DNA of 16,488 nt from Chloroflexota bacterium (GCA_021815005.1 JAKAHL010000009.1:1-16488); one strand, 5' to 3'; counted from the first letter of the stretch, positions 7,767-15,382 are shown. Notes: generated from the sequence alone by a model not told the origin. Made by a program: numbers and translations.

Positions 7767-10259
7767 TCAGGCCCGGATCCGGGCGTTGGACGGGTCGTAC
7801 GGCGGGCGCAGCGAGGCGCTGGCGCCGAAGCGCTCGGTGGCGATCTCGAGCTCCCAGCGGCCGGCCGCGACCCAGTCCTGCGTCACGGGCCCGTCCTTGC
7901 GGCGGACGTAGCCCAGGCCGACGGACCGGCCCACGGTGTGGCCGAACATCGCCGAGGTGATCCAGCCGACGAGCTCGCCGTCGCGCCAGATCGGCTCGTT
8001 GTGGTACAGCAGCGGTTCAGGATCGTCGAGGACGAAGACCGCCAGCCGCTTGCTCGCGCCCTGCTCGCGCTGGCGGAGCAGCGCCTCGCGGCCGATGAAG
8101 CCGCCGGGCTTGTCCCAGGCCGCGGTGAAGGCGAGGCCCGCCTCGATCAGCGTGTCCTCGTCGCTCATGTCGTGGCCCCAGTGGCGGTAGGCCTTCTCCA
8201 TGCGCAGGCTGTTGAGCGCGTGGTAGCCGGCGTGGCGCAGTCCGAAGGCGTCGCCGGCGCCGACGATCGTGTCGTACGCGTGGGTGGCGAACTCGCTCGG
8301 CAGGTAGAGCTCCCAGCCCAGCTCGCCCACATACGTGGTGCGCGCGGCCCGGGCGAAGCCGAAGCCCAGGTCGATCTCGCGCGCGGTTCCGAACCGGAAG
8401 GCGGCGTTGGACAGGTCGGCGTCGGTGAGCGTCTGGAGGAAGGCCCGGGAGCGCGGCCCCATGAGGCTGATGACGGCCTCGCCCGAGGTGACGTCGGTCA
8501 CGGTCACGTGCTCGTCGGCACCGATGTTCCGGCGCAGCCAGTCCATGTCGCGCACGGTCTGGGTGCCGGTGGTGACGACCAGGAACCGATCCTCGGCCAG
8601 GCGCGTCACCGTGACGTCCGCCTCCACGCCGCCGCGCTCGTCGCACCACTGCGTGTAGACGATCCGGCCGGGCTCCACGTCGACGTTCGCGGTGCAGACG
8701 CGGTTGAGCTCGCGCGCCGCGTCGCGGCCCGCCACCTGGATCTTGCCGAAGCTCGTCTGGTCGAACAGCGCCACGCCCTCGCGCACCGCGCGGTGCTCCT
8801 CGGCGGAGTAGGGGAACCAGTTCTGGCGCCCGTAGCTGTACTCGTACCGCGGCGCCACGCCCTCGGGCGCGAACCAGTTGGCGCGCTCCCAGCCGTAGAC
8901 CTCGCCGAAGCAGGCGCCGCGAGCCGCCAGCCGGTCGTGCAGCGGCGAGCGACGGACGCCGCGGGCCGTCGCGGTCTGGAAGAACGGCCAGTGCATCTCA
9001 TACAGCAGGCCCAGCGTCTCGGTGGTCCGCTCGTACAGGTACCGGCGGTTGCGCTGGAACGGCATGAACCGCCGGATGTCCACCTCCCAGAGGTCCATCG
9101 GCGGGTGGCCGTCCACCACCCAGTCCGCCACGGCCTTGCCGGCCCCGCCGCCGGACGCGAAGCCCACCGAGTTGAACCCGGCGGCGACGAAGTAGCCGTC
9201 GAGCTGCGGCGCCTCGCCCAGGATGTAGCGGTCGTCGGGCGTGAAGCTCTCCGGGCCGTTGAAGAACAGCTGGATGCCCACCTGGCCGAAGACCGGGATT
9301 CGGTTGGCGGCCTTGAGGATGTACGGCTCGAGGTGGTCCCAGTCCTCGGGAAGGGTCAGGAACTCCGCCTCCTCGGGGATGCCTTCGGTCGCCCAGGGCT
9401 TCGCGCCGGGCTCGAAGAAGCCGACCATCAGCTTCCCGGCCTCGTTGCGCACGTACGCCTGCTCGTCGGGCATCCGCAGCACGGGCAGGTCCGGCGTGAG
9501 CGCCTCGATCGGCTCCGTGATGAGGTAGAAGTGCTCGGCCGCGTGGAGCGGGACCACCACGTCGTCCTGGCCGGCCAGCTGGCGGGCCCACATGCCGGTG
9601 CAGTTGACGACGTACTCGCAGTCGATCGTGCCCCGGTCGGTCTCCACGCCGGAGACGCGCCCGTCGCGGCGCAGGACACGCGTGACCTTGGTGTGCTCGA
9701 ACACCTTGGCGCCGGCCATCTTGGCGGCCTTGGCGAGCGCCATCGTGGTGTCGGTGGGGTTGGCCATGCCGTCCCCGGGGATGAACGCCGCGCCGATGAT
9801 CCCCTCGGTGTTGAGCAGGGGCCACATCTCGCCCAGGCGCTCCGGCCCGATGAACTCCATGTCCACGTTGGTGAGCCGGGCCATCGAGGCGTTGCGCCGG
9901 ATCTCCTCCCAGCGGCCGGGCGTGTGCGCGCAGAGCAGCGAGCCGTGCTGGAGGAACCCGGTGCTGTCGCCGGTCCGCCGCTCCAGCTCGCGGAACATGT
10001 CCTTCGCGTAGCTGGCGAGCACCGTCATGTTGTAGGTGGCGCGGAGCTGGCCCACGAGGCCCGCGGCGTGCCACGTGGTGCCGCTGGTCAGCCGCTTGCG
10101 CTCGACCAGGACGACATCCTTCCAGCCCCGCTCGGTGAGGTGGAACAGGACGCTGGCGCCCACGATGCCGCCACCGATGACGACGACCCGGGCCTGGCTG
10201 GGGAAGTCGGGCGTGGCAGCGCCCCCATTGGTGGCGGTGGCGGTCGTCCCGTCGGGCAT
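7767..10259 (-). CDS. Dimethylglycine/sarcosine dehydrogenase-type flavoprotein (FAD + GcvT domains), paralogue 1
   Basis: An 830-residue flavoprotein with the same architecture as its downstream neighbour. The FAD Rossmann motif GGGIVG is at residues 29-34, and SGTTWHAAG carries His64, the covalent FAD attachment site in dimethylglycine dehydrogenase. FAO_M-like and GcvT folate domains follow (TYVGELGWELYLP), then GcvT_C (ending DPSNARIRA). The ATG at 10259 is chosen because AGGAG at 10269-10273 precedes it. The open frame runs on to 10331, but that would place the start at the putative -10 element and add a non-conserved leader. The first 22 residues are Thr/Gly/Ala-rich and not part of the fold. 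Expected products are sarcosine or glycine plus 5,10-methylene-tetrahydrofolate or formaldehyde. As first gene after the regulator, with its own promoter-like AT island, it probably opens a three-gene operon. Confidence 0.9.
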   Translation of the reverse strand: MPDGTTATATNGGAATPDFPSQARVVVIGGGIVGASVLFHLTERGWKDVVLVERKRLTSGTTWHAAGLVGQLRATYNMTVLASYAKDMFRELERRTGDSTGFLQHGSLLCAHTPGRWEEIRRNASMARLTNVDMEFIGPERLGEMWPLLNTEGIIGAAFIPGDGMANPTDTTMALAKAAKMAGAKVFEHTKVTRVLRRDGRVSGVETDRGTIDCEYVVNCTGMWARQLAGQDDVVVPLHAAEHFYLITEPIEALTPDLPVLRMPDEQAYVRNEAGKLMVGFFEPGAKPWATEGIPEEAEFLTLPEDWDHLEPYILKAANRIPVFGQVGIQLFFNGPESFTPDDRYILGEAPQLDGYFVAAGFNSVGFASGGGAGKAVADWVVDGHPPMDLWEVDIRRFMPFQRNRRYLYERTTETLGLLYEMHWPFFQTATARGVRRSPLHDRLAARGACFGEVYGWERANWFAPEGVAPRYEYSYGRQNWFPYSAEEHRAVREGVALFDQTSFGKIQVAGRDAARELNRVCTANVDVEPGRIVYTQWCDERGGVEADVTVTRLAEDRFLVVTTGTQTVRDMDWLRRNIGADEHVTVTDVTSGEAVISLMGPRSRAFLQTLTDADLSNAAFRFGTAREIDLGFGFARAARTTYVGELGWELYLPSEFATHAYDTIVGAGDAFGLRHAGYHALNSLRMEKAYRHWGHDMSDEDTLIEAGLAFTAAWDKPGGFIGREALLRQREQGASKRLAVFVLDDPEPLLYHNEPIWRDGELVGWITSAMFGHTVGRSVGLGYVRRKDGPVTQDWVAAGRWELEIATERFGASASLRPPYDPSNARIRA

Positions 10260-10268
10260 CGTGGTCCA

Positions 10269-10273
10269 CTCCT
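10269..10273 (-). promoter_or_regulatory. Ribosome-binding site that fixes the start of dehydrogenase paralogue 1
   Basis: The minus strand reads AGGAG nine bases before the ATG at 10259. No comparable site precedes the upstream in-frame alternatives, so this sets the start. Confidence 0.75.
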
Positions 10274-10295
10274 GGCGTGCGTGGCGTGGCGCTTG

Positions 10296-10317
10296 GCCCG
10301 AGGCAACCGGCTCGGGC
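10296..10317 (-). promoter_or_regulatory. Inverted repeat at the 5' end of the dehydrogenase transcript
   Basis: Seven-base perfect arms (10296-10302 GCCCGAG and 10311-10317 CTCGGGC) enclose an 8-base spacer. On the minus strand this lies just downstream of the candidate -10 (10322-10327), at about the expected transcription start. It could be an operator blocking initial transcription or a stem at the mRNA 5' end. Function is inferred only from position. Confidence 0.45.
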
Positions 10318-10321
10318 GACA

Positions 10322-10350
10322 ATCGTAACACCGCAATATTAGGAATTCAC
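10322..10350 (-). promoter_or_regulatory. Candidate promoter of the dimethylglycine/sarcosine dehydrogenase operon
   Basis: An AT-rich island in otherwise GC-rich sequence lies between the regulator stop and the dehydrogenase start. On the minus strand it contains TGTTACGAT, an extended -10 (TG, one base, TACGAT at 10322-10327). A weak -35 (GTGAAT, 10345-10350) lies 17 bases upstream. The predicted leader is roughly 56 bases. Confidence 0.55.
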
Positions 10351-10366
10351 CCGCCGTCGCGCTGGC

Positions 10367-10972
10367 TTACCCCGCCGGACGCAGCGCGGCCCGTGCGGTG
10401 GCGAGCATCAGGGCCCGCAGCCGCTCGGTATCGAGGCCGGGCGCCCCGATGGCCGTGCCGACCGACGCGCCGTCGCCGAGCATGACGAACAGGTCCACGA
10501 TGTCCTCGACCGGCGCCGCGGGGTTGAACGTCCCGGCGGCGACCCCGGCCTGGATCGCCTCCCGGAAGGGCGGTCGCCAGGCGTCGTAGAACTGGTCCAG
10601 CTTGGCCCGGAGCGCGTCGTCGCGGGCCATCGCGCAGAACTCGATCCAGATGCGCGAGCGCCACAGCGCGGGCTCTGGCAGCGAGGCGTACAGCAGCGCC
10701 ACCACGCGGGCCCACGGGTCGCCGCCCAGCGGCACGGCGTCGGTCCAGACGCGGAGGCGCCGCTCCGCGGACCAGTCGAACAGCTCGGCGATCAGCCGGT
10801 CGCGGGTGTCGAAGTAGTGCTGCACGGTGCCGACGCTGACGCCGGCCGCCTCGGCGACGTCGCGCAGGCGACTCCGCTCGACGCCGTGGCTGACGAGGAG
10901 GGCCTCGGCCGCGGACAGGATCCGCTCGCGCTGGGCGTGGCGCTGCGCCTCGTTGCGGGGCCGACCGGGCAC
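10367..10972 (-). CDS. TetR family transcriptional regulator, BetI-like
   Basis: A 201-residue TetR repressor. The N-terminal DNA-binding part contains a helix-turn-helix at about residues 34-54 (LRDVAEAAGVSVGTVQHYF) followed by DTRDRLIAEL. The C-terminal ligand domain resembles the TetR_C_6/BetI type (RIWIEFCAMARDD, FREAIQAGVAAGTFNP). The start is GTG at 10972, with GTGAGG about 5 bases upstream. BetI homologues respond to choline. The position between the betA/aldehyde dehydrogenase genes and the dehydrogenase genes suggests it controls one or both groups, but the effector is not shown by sequence. A 20-base palindrome lies 23-42 bases upstream of the start, so autoregulation is likely. The gene is flanked by a stem-loop upstream and a separate promoter downstream and may be a single-gene unit. 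Confidence 0.9.
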   Translation of the reverse strand: MPGRPRNEAQRHAQRERILSAAEALLVSHGVERSRLRDVAEAAGVSVGTVQHYFDTRDRLIAELFDWSAERRLRVWTDAVPLGGDPWARVVALLYASLPEPALWRSRIWIEFCAMARDDALRAKLDQFYDAWRPPFREAIQAGVAAGTFNPAAPVEDIVDLFVMLGDGASVGTAIGAPGLDTERLRALMLATARAALRPAG

Positions 10973-10994
10973 GGGAACCTCACCAGAGCGAATT

Positions 10995-11014
10995 CGTCAT
11001 ACGTGAGTATGACG
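10995..11014. promoter_or_regulatory. 20-bp perfect palindrome, probable TetR operator
   Basis: CGTCATAC, spacer GTGA, then GTATGACG: eight-base perfect arms, a size and symmetry typical of a TetR-dimer site. It lies 23 bases before the GTG of the regulator. On the minus strand it contains a -10-like CATACT (11006-11011), so a bound repressor would cover the promoter. I found no second full copy by eye in the other intergenic regions, only a half-site (CGTCATCC, 15389-15396). Confidence 0.75.
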
Positions 11015-11046
11015 CGTCTCGTCGCGCCAGCCGCCGGAGAATCGAG

Positions 11047-11071
11047 GCGGCCCCGCAGGATGCGGGGCCGC
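11047..11071 (-). terminator. Stem-loop after the DsbA-like gene, probable terminator
   Basis: Ten-base perfect arms (11047-11056 GCGGCCCCGC and 11062-11071 GCGGGGCCGC) flank a 5-base loop. It begins 28 bases after the stop of the DsbA-like gene and lies ahead of the regulator promoter. A U-tract is lacking, only a T-containing CTCGATTCTCC follows, so termination is inferred. Confidence 0.65.
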
Positions 11072-11099
11072 GGGCGCGGGGGAGGGACGTCGCCTCCGG

Positions 11100-12017
11100 T
11101 CAGCTCGGCGCGGGTGACGCCGGGGACGACGACGCGGCCGGCACGGGCGAGGCCGACGACGCCGGCGACGCCGACGCGGGCGAGGCCGGCGAGCCGCTGA
11201 GCGCAGCCGTCACGGCCGCGCTGACCGCGCTGAAGGTGCCGTCCACGTAGGTGCCGTTCACCAGCAGCGACGGGGTGCCGTGGCTGGCGACGGACGCCGG
11301 CAGGCTCGACTGCTCGGCCGCGATCGCGGCATCGTGGGTGCCGTTCCGCACGCACGGCTCGTAGGTGGACATGTCCATGCCTGCGGCCTGGCCGATGGCC
11401 ACCAGCCGGTCGATGGTGAACGCGCTGGCAGCCTCGGTCGCCGACTGGTTGGCGTACAGCCAGTCGTGCATGAGCCAGAACTTGTTCTGGTCGGCGCCGC
11501 ACCAGGCCGCGTTGGCCGCGTCGCGCGAGGCGGTGGCGCCGTCGTTGAGGTCGATGATGGTGAAGTCGTGCCACACCAGCTTGGCCTGGCCCGTGGCGAC
11601 CAGCTGCGTGTCGATCTGGTGGGCGGTGCCCAGCTCGGTGAAGGCGTAGCACGCCGAGCAGCGGAAGTCCCCGTAGAGGTCGATCGTGACGGGGGCGTTC
11701 GCCTGGCCCAGCGTCCGGCCCTCGGACGGGATGTTCGCCGGCGTCATATTGGACCCGCCGGGCGTGATCAGGGCGCTGCCGGGGGACCCGGCGCCCAGCT
11801 GCTGCATCGCAACGAAGCCGACGATGGCCAAGCCCACCACGACCGCCGCGATCGTGAAGGCAAGCGTGCGGTTGGGACCGCTGCGCTTCTTCGAGGCGCT
11901 AACGCGGCTGGGCTGCCAGGCGCCCGACGATGCCGGGCCGGACGACTTGCCCGACGGCGACGCCGACGCGGCGGGACGGTTCTGGGCGCGAGTGCTCCCG
12001 CGCTGCTGCTTGGCCAT
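11100..12017 (-). CDS. Membrane-anchored DsbA-like thiol:disulfide oxidoreductase
   Basis: A 305-residue protein with a basic Ser/Ala/Gln-rich cytoplasmic N-terminus (1-50), one membrane helix (about 51-71) and an extracytoplasmic thioredoxin-fold domain of the DsbA/Thioredoxin_4 type. The active site is C120-S-A-C123 in YGDFRCSACYAF and the cis-proline loop is GTPSL (Pro249). Two more cysteines (173, 222) may form a second disulfide. A Ser/Pro/Ala tail (276-305) is low complexity and probably a linker or wall-spanning extension. Its role would be disulfide formation or reduction outside the membrane. AGAGGAG (12021-12027) supports the ATG at 12017. The start lies 24 bases after the aldehyde dehydrogenase stop, so it is probably co-transcribed. 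The link with choline catabolism is unexplained and may be incidental. Confidence 0.88.
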   Translation of the reverse strand: MAKQQRGSTRAQNRPAASASPSGKSSGPASSGAWQPSRVSASKKRSGPNRTLAFTIAAVVVGLAIVGFVAMQQLGAGSPGSALITPGGSNMTPANIPSEGRTLGQANAPVTIDLYGDFRCSACYAFTELGTAHQIDTQLVATGQAKLVWHDFTIIDLNDGATASRDAANAAWCGADQNKFWLMHDWLYANQSATEAASAFTIDRLVAIGQAAGMDMSTYEPCVRNGTHDAAIAAEQSSLPASVASHGTPSLLVNGTYVDGTFSAVSAAVTAALSGSPASPASASPASSASPVPAASSSPASPAPS

Positions 12018-12041
12018 GCTCTCCTCTAGCCCAGGGGGACG

Positions 12042-13490
12042 CTAGCCCAGGTTGACGACGACGGTCTTGAGCTCCGTGAGCCGCTCCATCGAGAACCGCC
12101 CGCCCACGCGTCCGACGCCGCTGTCGGCGCCGGCCGCGCCGCCGAACGGCAGGTGCGACTCCCAGTAGTTGGTGCCCTCGTTGATGTTGACCCATCCGGT
12201 GCGCACCGACTCGGCGAATCTAAGGCCCCGGGCCAGATCGCGCGTGAACACGCCCGCCAGCAGCCCGAAGGGCGATTCGTTGACGATCCTCAGCGCCTCG
12301 TCTTCGGATTCGATGAGGGAGATGGGCGCCACGGGCCCGAACGTCTCGTCGAGGGCGATCGCCATCGACTCGGTCACGCCGGTCAGCACCGTGGGCTCGT
12401 AGTACAGGTCCGTGGCGAAGCCCGGGGCGCGCTGGCCGCCGGTGACCAGGCGGGCGCCCTTGCCCACGGCGTCCTGGACGTGCGCGTCGGTCTTGGCGGC
12501 CTGCGCCTCGTTGTTGACCGGGCCCATGGTGGTGGCCTCGTCGGTGGGGCTGCCGAGGTGGATCCGGGCGGCCACGGCGGCCGCCAGCCGCTCCACGAAG
12601 GCGTCATGGACCGAGGCCTGGACCAGGATCCGCTCGCCCGCGGTGCAGCTCTGGCCGGCGTTGAGGAAGCAGGCCGTTAGGGTGGCCTCCACGGCCTTGT
12701 CCAGGTCGGCATCGTCGAGGACCACGAGCGGGCCGTTGCCGCCCAGCTCGAGCAGCAGGTCCTTCCCCGCGGCCCGGGTTGCGACCTTCTTGCCGGCCTC
12801 CACCGAGCCGACGAACCCGACCGCTGCCACGTCCTCATGGCCCGCGATCTCGTCGCCCACCTCGCGGCCGGGTCCGGTCACGAGGTTGAATACGCCGGCC
12901 GGGAGCTCCGCGTCCGCGAAGCAGCGGGCCAGCTCCACCGAGCAGGCCGAGGTGTTGGAGGCCGGGTTCCACACCACCGCGTTGCCGGCCGCGAGCGCGG
13001 GCAGCATGAGCTCGCCCGCCATCGTGTAGGGCCAGTTCCAGGGCGTGATGACCGAGACCACGCCCCGCGGGACGCGGTACACGAACACGCGCTTGTTGGC
13101 GTCGTACGAGGGCAGGATCATCCCCTCGAGGCGGGTGGCGTCAGCGACGGCCATCCGGAAGTAGACGAGGAGCTCCTCCACCTCGCCGCGGGCCTCCGCG
13201 ATCGGCTTTCCCTGGTCGGCCGTGAGCGCCCAGGCGAGCGCCTCGCGCCGCTCGTGCGCCAGCGCGCCGACGCGCTCGACCGCAGCCGCCCGCTCGAACG
13301 CGGACAGCTTGGCCCAGGCCGCCTGGCCGGCCTTGGCCGCCGCGATCGCCCGCCGGGCATCCGCCCGCCCGCCCTTGGGGACGGTGGCGAACACCTCGCC
13401 CGAGCCCGGGCTGACCGCATCGAGCGTCTCGCCGGACTCGGCGGCGCACCACGCGCCGTTGATGAACATGGCCTTCTGCTCGGCCGTCAT
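12042..13490 (-). CDS. Aldehyde dehydrogenase, possible betaine aldehyde dehydrogenase
   Basis: A 482-residue NAD(P)-dependent aldehyde dehydrogenase. Catalytic residues are visible: Asn152 in ITPWNWPY, Glu248 in LLELGGNGP and nucleophile Cys282 in NAGQSCTAGER. The motif ETFGPVAPI is also present. In this context the expected reaction is betaine aldehyde to glycine betaine. The ATG at 13490 is chosen for GGAGGAG about 6 bases upstream and for agreement with the family length; the open frame continues to 13907 only as a shadow of betA. It follows betA by 29 bases. The usual KPSE segment that holds the cofactor adenosine ribose is NPAS here (Asn175 to Ser178), and the C-terminal GxKxSGxGRE region is also altered (PFGGAAGADSGVGRVGG). 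It therefore belongs to a subfamily unlike classical BetB, and the substrate remains an inference. Confidence 0.9.
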   Translation of the reverse strand: MTAEQKAMFINGAWCAAESGETLDAVSPGSGEVFATVPKGGRADARRAIAAAKAGQAAWAKLSAFERAAAVERVGALAHERREALAWALTADQGKPIAEARGEVEELLVYFRMAVADATRLEGMILPSYDANKRVFVYRVPRGVVSVITPWNWPYTMAGELMLPALAAGNAVVWNPASNTSACSVELARCFADAELPAGVFNLVTGPGREVGDEIAGHEDVAAVGFVGSVEAGKKVATRAAGKDLLLELGGNGPLVVLDDADLDKAVEATLTACFLNAGQSCTAGERILVQASVHDAFVERLAAAVAARIHLGSPTDEATTMGPVNNEAQAAKTDAHVQDAVGKGARLVTGGQRAPGFATDLYYEPTVLTGVTESMAIALDETFGPVAPISLIESEDEALRIVNESPFGLLAGVFTRDLARGLRFAESVRTGWVNINEGTNYWESHLPFGGAAGADSGVGRVGGRFSMERLTELKTVVVNLG

Positions 13491-13519
13491 GTCGCTCTCC
13501 TCCGAAGCTTGTGGCCCGC

Positions 13520-15184
13520 TCAGGCGGGTGTGTGCCGGTAGAACTCGGTGTGCTCCGGACCCAGCGGGGTGTTGCCCAAGATGAGGTCGGCCGCCTTCTC
13601 GGCCAGCATCATCACGGGGGCGTAGATGTTGCCATTGGTGACGTAGGGCATCGACGAGGCGTCCACGACCTTCAGGCCGTCGATGCCGTGGACGCCCATC
13701 GTCAGCGGGTCGAGAACGCTCATGTCGTCCACGCCCATGCGGGTGGTGCACGACGGGTGGAGCGCCGTCTCGCCGTCCCGTGCGACCCAGTCGAGGATCT
13801 CCGCGTCCGACTGGACCTTGGGGCCGGGCGAGGTCTCGCCCTTGTTGAACGGCTCGAAGGCCGCCTGGTTGAGGATGTTGCGGGCGACGTGGATCGCCTC
13901 CACCCACTCGCGGCGGTCCTGGTCGGTCGAGAGGTAGTTGAACCGCAGCGCCGGGTGGACCGTCGGGTCGGTGCTCGTGATCTTGATCGAGCCCCGCGCG
14001 TCCGAGTACATGGGGCCGATGTGGACCTGGTAGCCGTGGCCGCTCTCGGGCTTGCTGCCGTCATAGCGGATGGCCAGCGGCAGGAAGTGGAACATCAGGT
14101 TCGGGTACTTGACGTCCTCGTTGCTGCGCACGAAGCCGCCGGCCTCGAAGTGGTTCGTGGCGCCCGGGCCCTGGCGCAGGAACAGCCACTGGAAGCCGAT
14201 CCACGGGCGGCGCCAGGTCTCGAGCGCGGGCTGCATCGACACCGGCAGCTTGGACGCGAACTGGACGTAGACCTCCAGGTGGTCCTGGAGGTGCTCGCCA
14301 ACGCCCCTGACGTCCGCCACCGGGTTGATGCCCAGGGCTCGCAGCTCGTCCGCGTTGCCCACGCCCGAGAGCTGGAGCAGCTGCGGGGAGTTGATCGAGC
14401 CGCCGGCCAGGATGACCGTGCCGGCCTTGGCCTGGTGGACTTCGTTGCCGCCCTTGCCGGTCACGTACTCGACGCCGACGGCCCGCTTGCCCTCGAACAG
14501 GACGCGCGTCACGAAGGCACGCGTCTTGACGGTGAGGTTCTTGCGGTCCATCACCGGGTGGAGGTAGGCGCGCGCCGCGGACAGGCGGCGGGCGTTCTTG
14601 ATGTTCCGGTCGAACGGCGCGAAGCCCTCCTGGCGGAAGCCGTTCACGTCGTCGGTCAGCTGGTAGCCGGCCTGCTGCACGGCCTCGAAGAAGGCGCCGA
14701 ACAGGGGGCTGCTGGCCGGCCCGCGCTCGAGGTGGAGGGGCCCGGCGTGGCCGCGCCACGGGTCCCGCAGATCCGCGGCGGTGCAGCTCTCCATGCGCCG
14801 GAAGTAGGGGAGGCAGTGCGCGTAGTCCCAGGTCTCCATGCCCGGGTCCGATGCCCACCGCTCGTAGTCCATCGGGTTGCCCCGCTGGAAGATCATCCCG
14901 TTGATCGACGAGCTGCCGCCGAGGATCTTGCCGCGGGCGTGGTAGATCCGGCGGTTGTGCATGAACGGCTCGGGCTCCGACTCGTACATCCAGTCGTAGT
15001 ACTTGGAGCCAATGGGGAACGTCAGCGCGGCGGGCATGTGGACGAACACGTCGAACAGGTAGTCCGGCCGGCCCGCCTCGAGCACGAGCACCCGGTTCCC
15101 GGGCTCGGCGCTGAGCCGATTGGCGAGCACGGAGCCCGCGGAGCCACCACCGACGATGATGAAGTCGTACTGCGTTCGTCCCAT
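13520..15184 (-). CDS. betA: Choline dehydrogenase, GMC oxidoreductase family
   Basis: A 554-residue FAD-dependent alcohol dehydrogenase expected to oxidise choline to betaine aldehyde. The FAD motif GGGSAG is at residues 12-17. The sequence follows remembered E. coli BetA closely: [58 protein letters not shown] and NHFEAGGF. The catalytic pair is His476 ([11 protein letters not shown]) and Asn519 (VTNGN). Length agrees with BetA (about 555). The start is the ATG at 15184, two residues before the conserved YDFIIVGGG. An open frame reaching 15403 would add a non-conserved Arg/Ala-rich leader. No ribosome-binding site precedes the ATG, but a -10 hexamer lies six bases before it, suggesting a leaderless message. 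It is the first gene of the betA, aldehyde dehydrogenase, dsbA-like operon. Other GMC alcohol substrates are possible. Confidence 0.9.
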   Translation of the reverse strand: MGRTQYDFIIVGGGSAGSVLANRLSAEPGNRVLVLEAGRPDYLFDVFVHMPAALTFPIGSKYYDWMYESEPEPFMHNRRIYHARGKILGGSSSINGMIFQRGNPMDYERWASDPGMETWDYAHCLPYFRRMESCTAADLRDPWRGHAGPLHLERGPASSPLFGAFFEAVQQAGYQLTDDVNGFRQEGFAPFDRNIKNARRLSAARAYLHPVMDRKNLTVKTRAFVTRVLFEGKRAVGVEYVTGKGGNEVHQAKAGTVILAGGSINSPQLLQLSGVGNADELRALGINPVADVRGVGEHLQDHLEVYVQFASKLPVSMQPALETWRRPWIGFQWLFLRQGPGATNHFEAGGFVRSNEDVKYPNLMFHFLPLAIRYDGSKPESGHGYQVHIGPMYSDARGSIKITSTDPTVHPALRFNYLSTDQDRREWVEAIHVARNILNQAAFEPFNKGETSPGPKVQSDAEILDWVARDGETALHPSCTTRMGVDDMSVLDPLTMGVHGIDGLKVVDASSMPYVTNGNIYAPVMMLAEKAADLILGNTPLGPEHTEFYRHTPA

Positions 15185-15190
15185 CGCCCG

Positions 15191-15199
15191 ATCGTACCA
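15191..15199 (-). promoter_or_regulatory. Extended -10 element of a leaderless betA promoter
   Basis: The minus strand reads TGGTACGAT, an extended -10 (TG, one base, TACGAT at 15191-15196). Only six bases separate it from the betA ATG. Transcription would then start at or next to the A of the ATG. No -35 is recognisable. The same TACGAT hexamer occurs in the candidate dehydrogenase operon promoter. Confidence 0.55.
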
Positions 15200-15335
15200 G
15201 CGCTGAGCGAGGCCGGGCCGCGCGGTGGCGCGCGCGGCGCAACGAGGCCAAGCTGCCTGGCCACCGGCCCGTCCCCGCCTTCCGCTGGTCCACTCACGCG
15301 CCGCCGAGCCCCCGTCCCCGGGCGCAGAAATCGTC

Positions 15336-15364
15336 TGGACAGCAACACGCGAACCACGTATTGT
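15336..15364 (+). promoter_or_regulatory. Candidate promoter of the corrinoid protein operon
   Basis: TGGACA (15336-15341, five of six to the -35 consensus), a 17-base spacer, then TATTGT (15359-15364, four of six to the -10 consensus). It lies 63 bases ahead of the corrinoid protein start, in the divergent intergenic region with betA. The remainder of that region (about 15200-15335) is GC-rich and shows nothing I can name. Confidence 0.6.
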
Positions 15365-15365
15365 T

Positions 15366-15382
15366 GTTGCGCGGTCCGCAAC
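15366..15382 (+). promoter_or_regulatory. Inverted repeat at the start of the corrinoid operon transcript, possible operator
   Basis: GTTGCG, spacer CGGTC, then CGCAAC: six-base perfect arms starting two bases after the putative -10. A further GTTGCG follows at 15385-15390, and GCAACA at 15342-15347 is inverted to TGTTGC at 15365-15370. The position over the transcription start fits a repressor site, but arms of this size may arise by chance. Confidence 0.4.

Noticed and set aside
4783..7911. A 1042-codon open frame on the plus strand, antisense to the second flavoprotein and the DinB-like gene
   Set aside because: It mirrors the codon phase of the minus-strand genes, is full of Arg/Ala/His/Pro/Val runs without any domain, and is explained by scarcity of stop codons at very high GC.
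7938..10328. A 796-codon open frame on the plus strand opposite the first flavoprotein
   Set aside because: Same antisense shadow; the minus-strand frame has a full set of FAD and GcvT motifs and a ribosome-binding site.
10331..10341. The AATATT sequence between the regulator and the dehydrogenase as a repressor palindrome
   Set aside because: The symmetry does not extend beyond six bases; it is better seen as part of the AT-rich promoter region.
11103..11190. GC-rich repeat tract as a CRISPR-like or tandem repeat array
   Set aside because: Units are short, irregular and in frame; they encode the Ser/Pro/Ala tail of the DsbA-like protein.
13491..13907. N-terminal extension of the aldehyde dehydrogenase into betA
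   Set aside because: It overlaps the betA coding region in another frame, while GGAGGAG precedes the ATG at 13490, which gives the normal family length.
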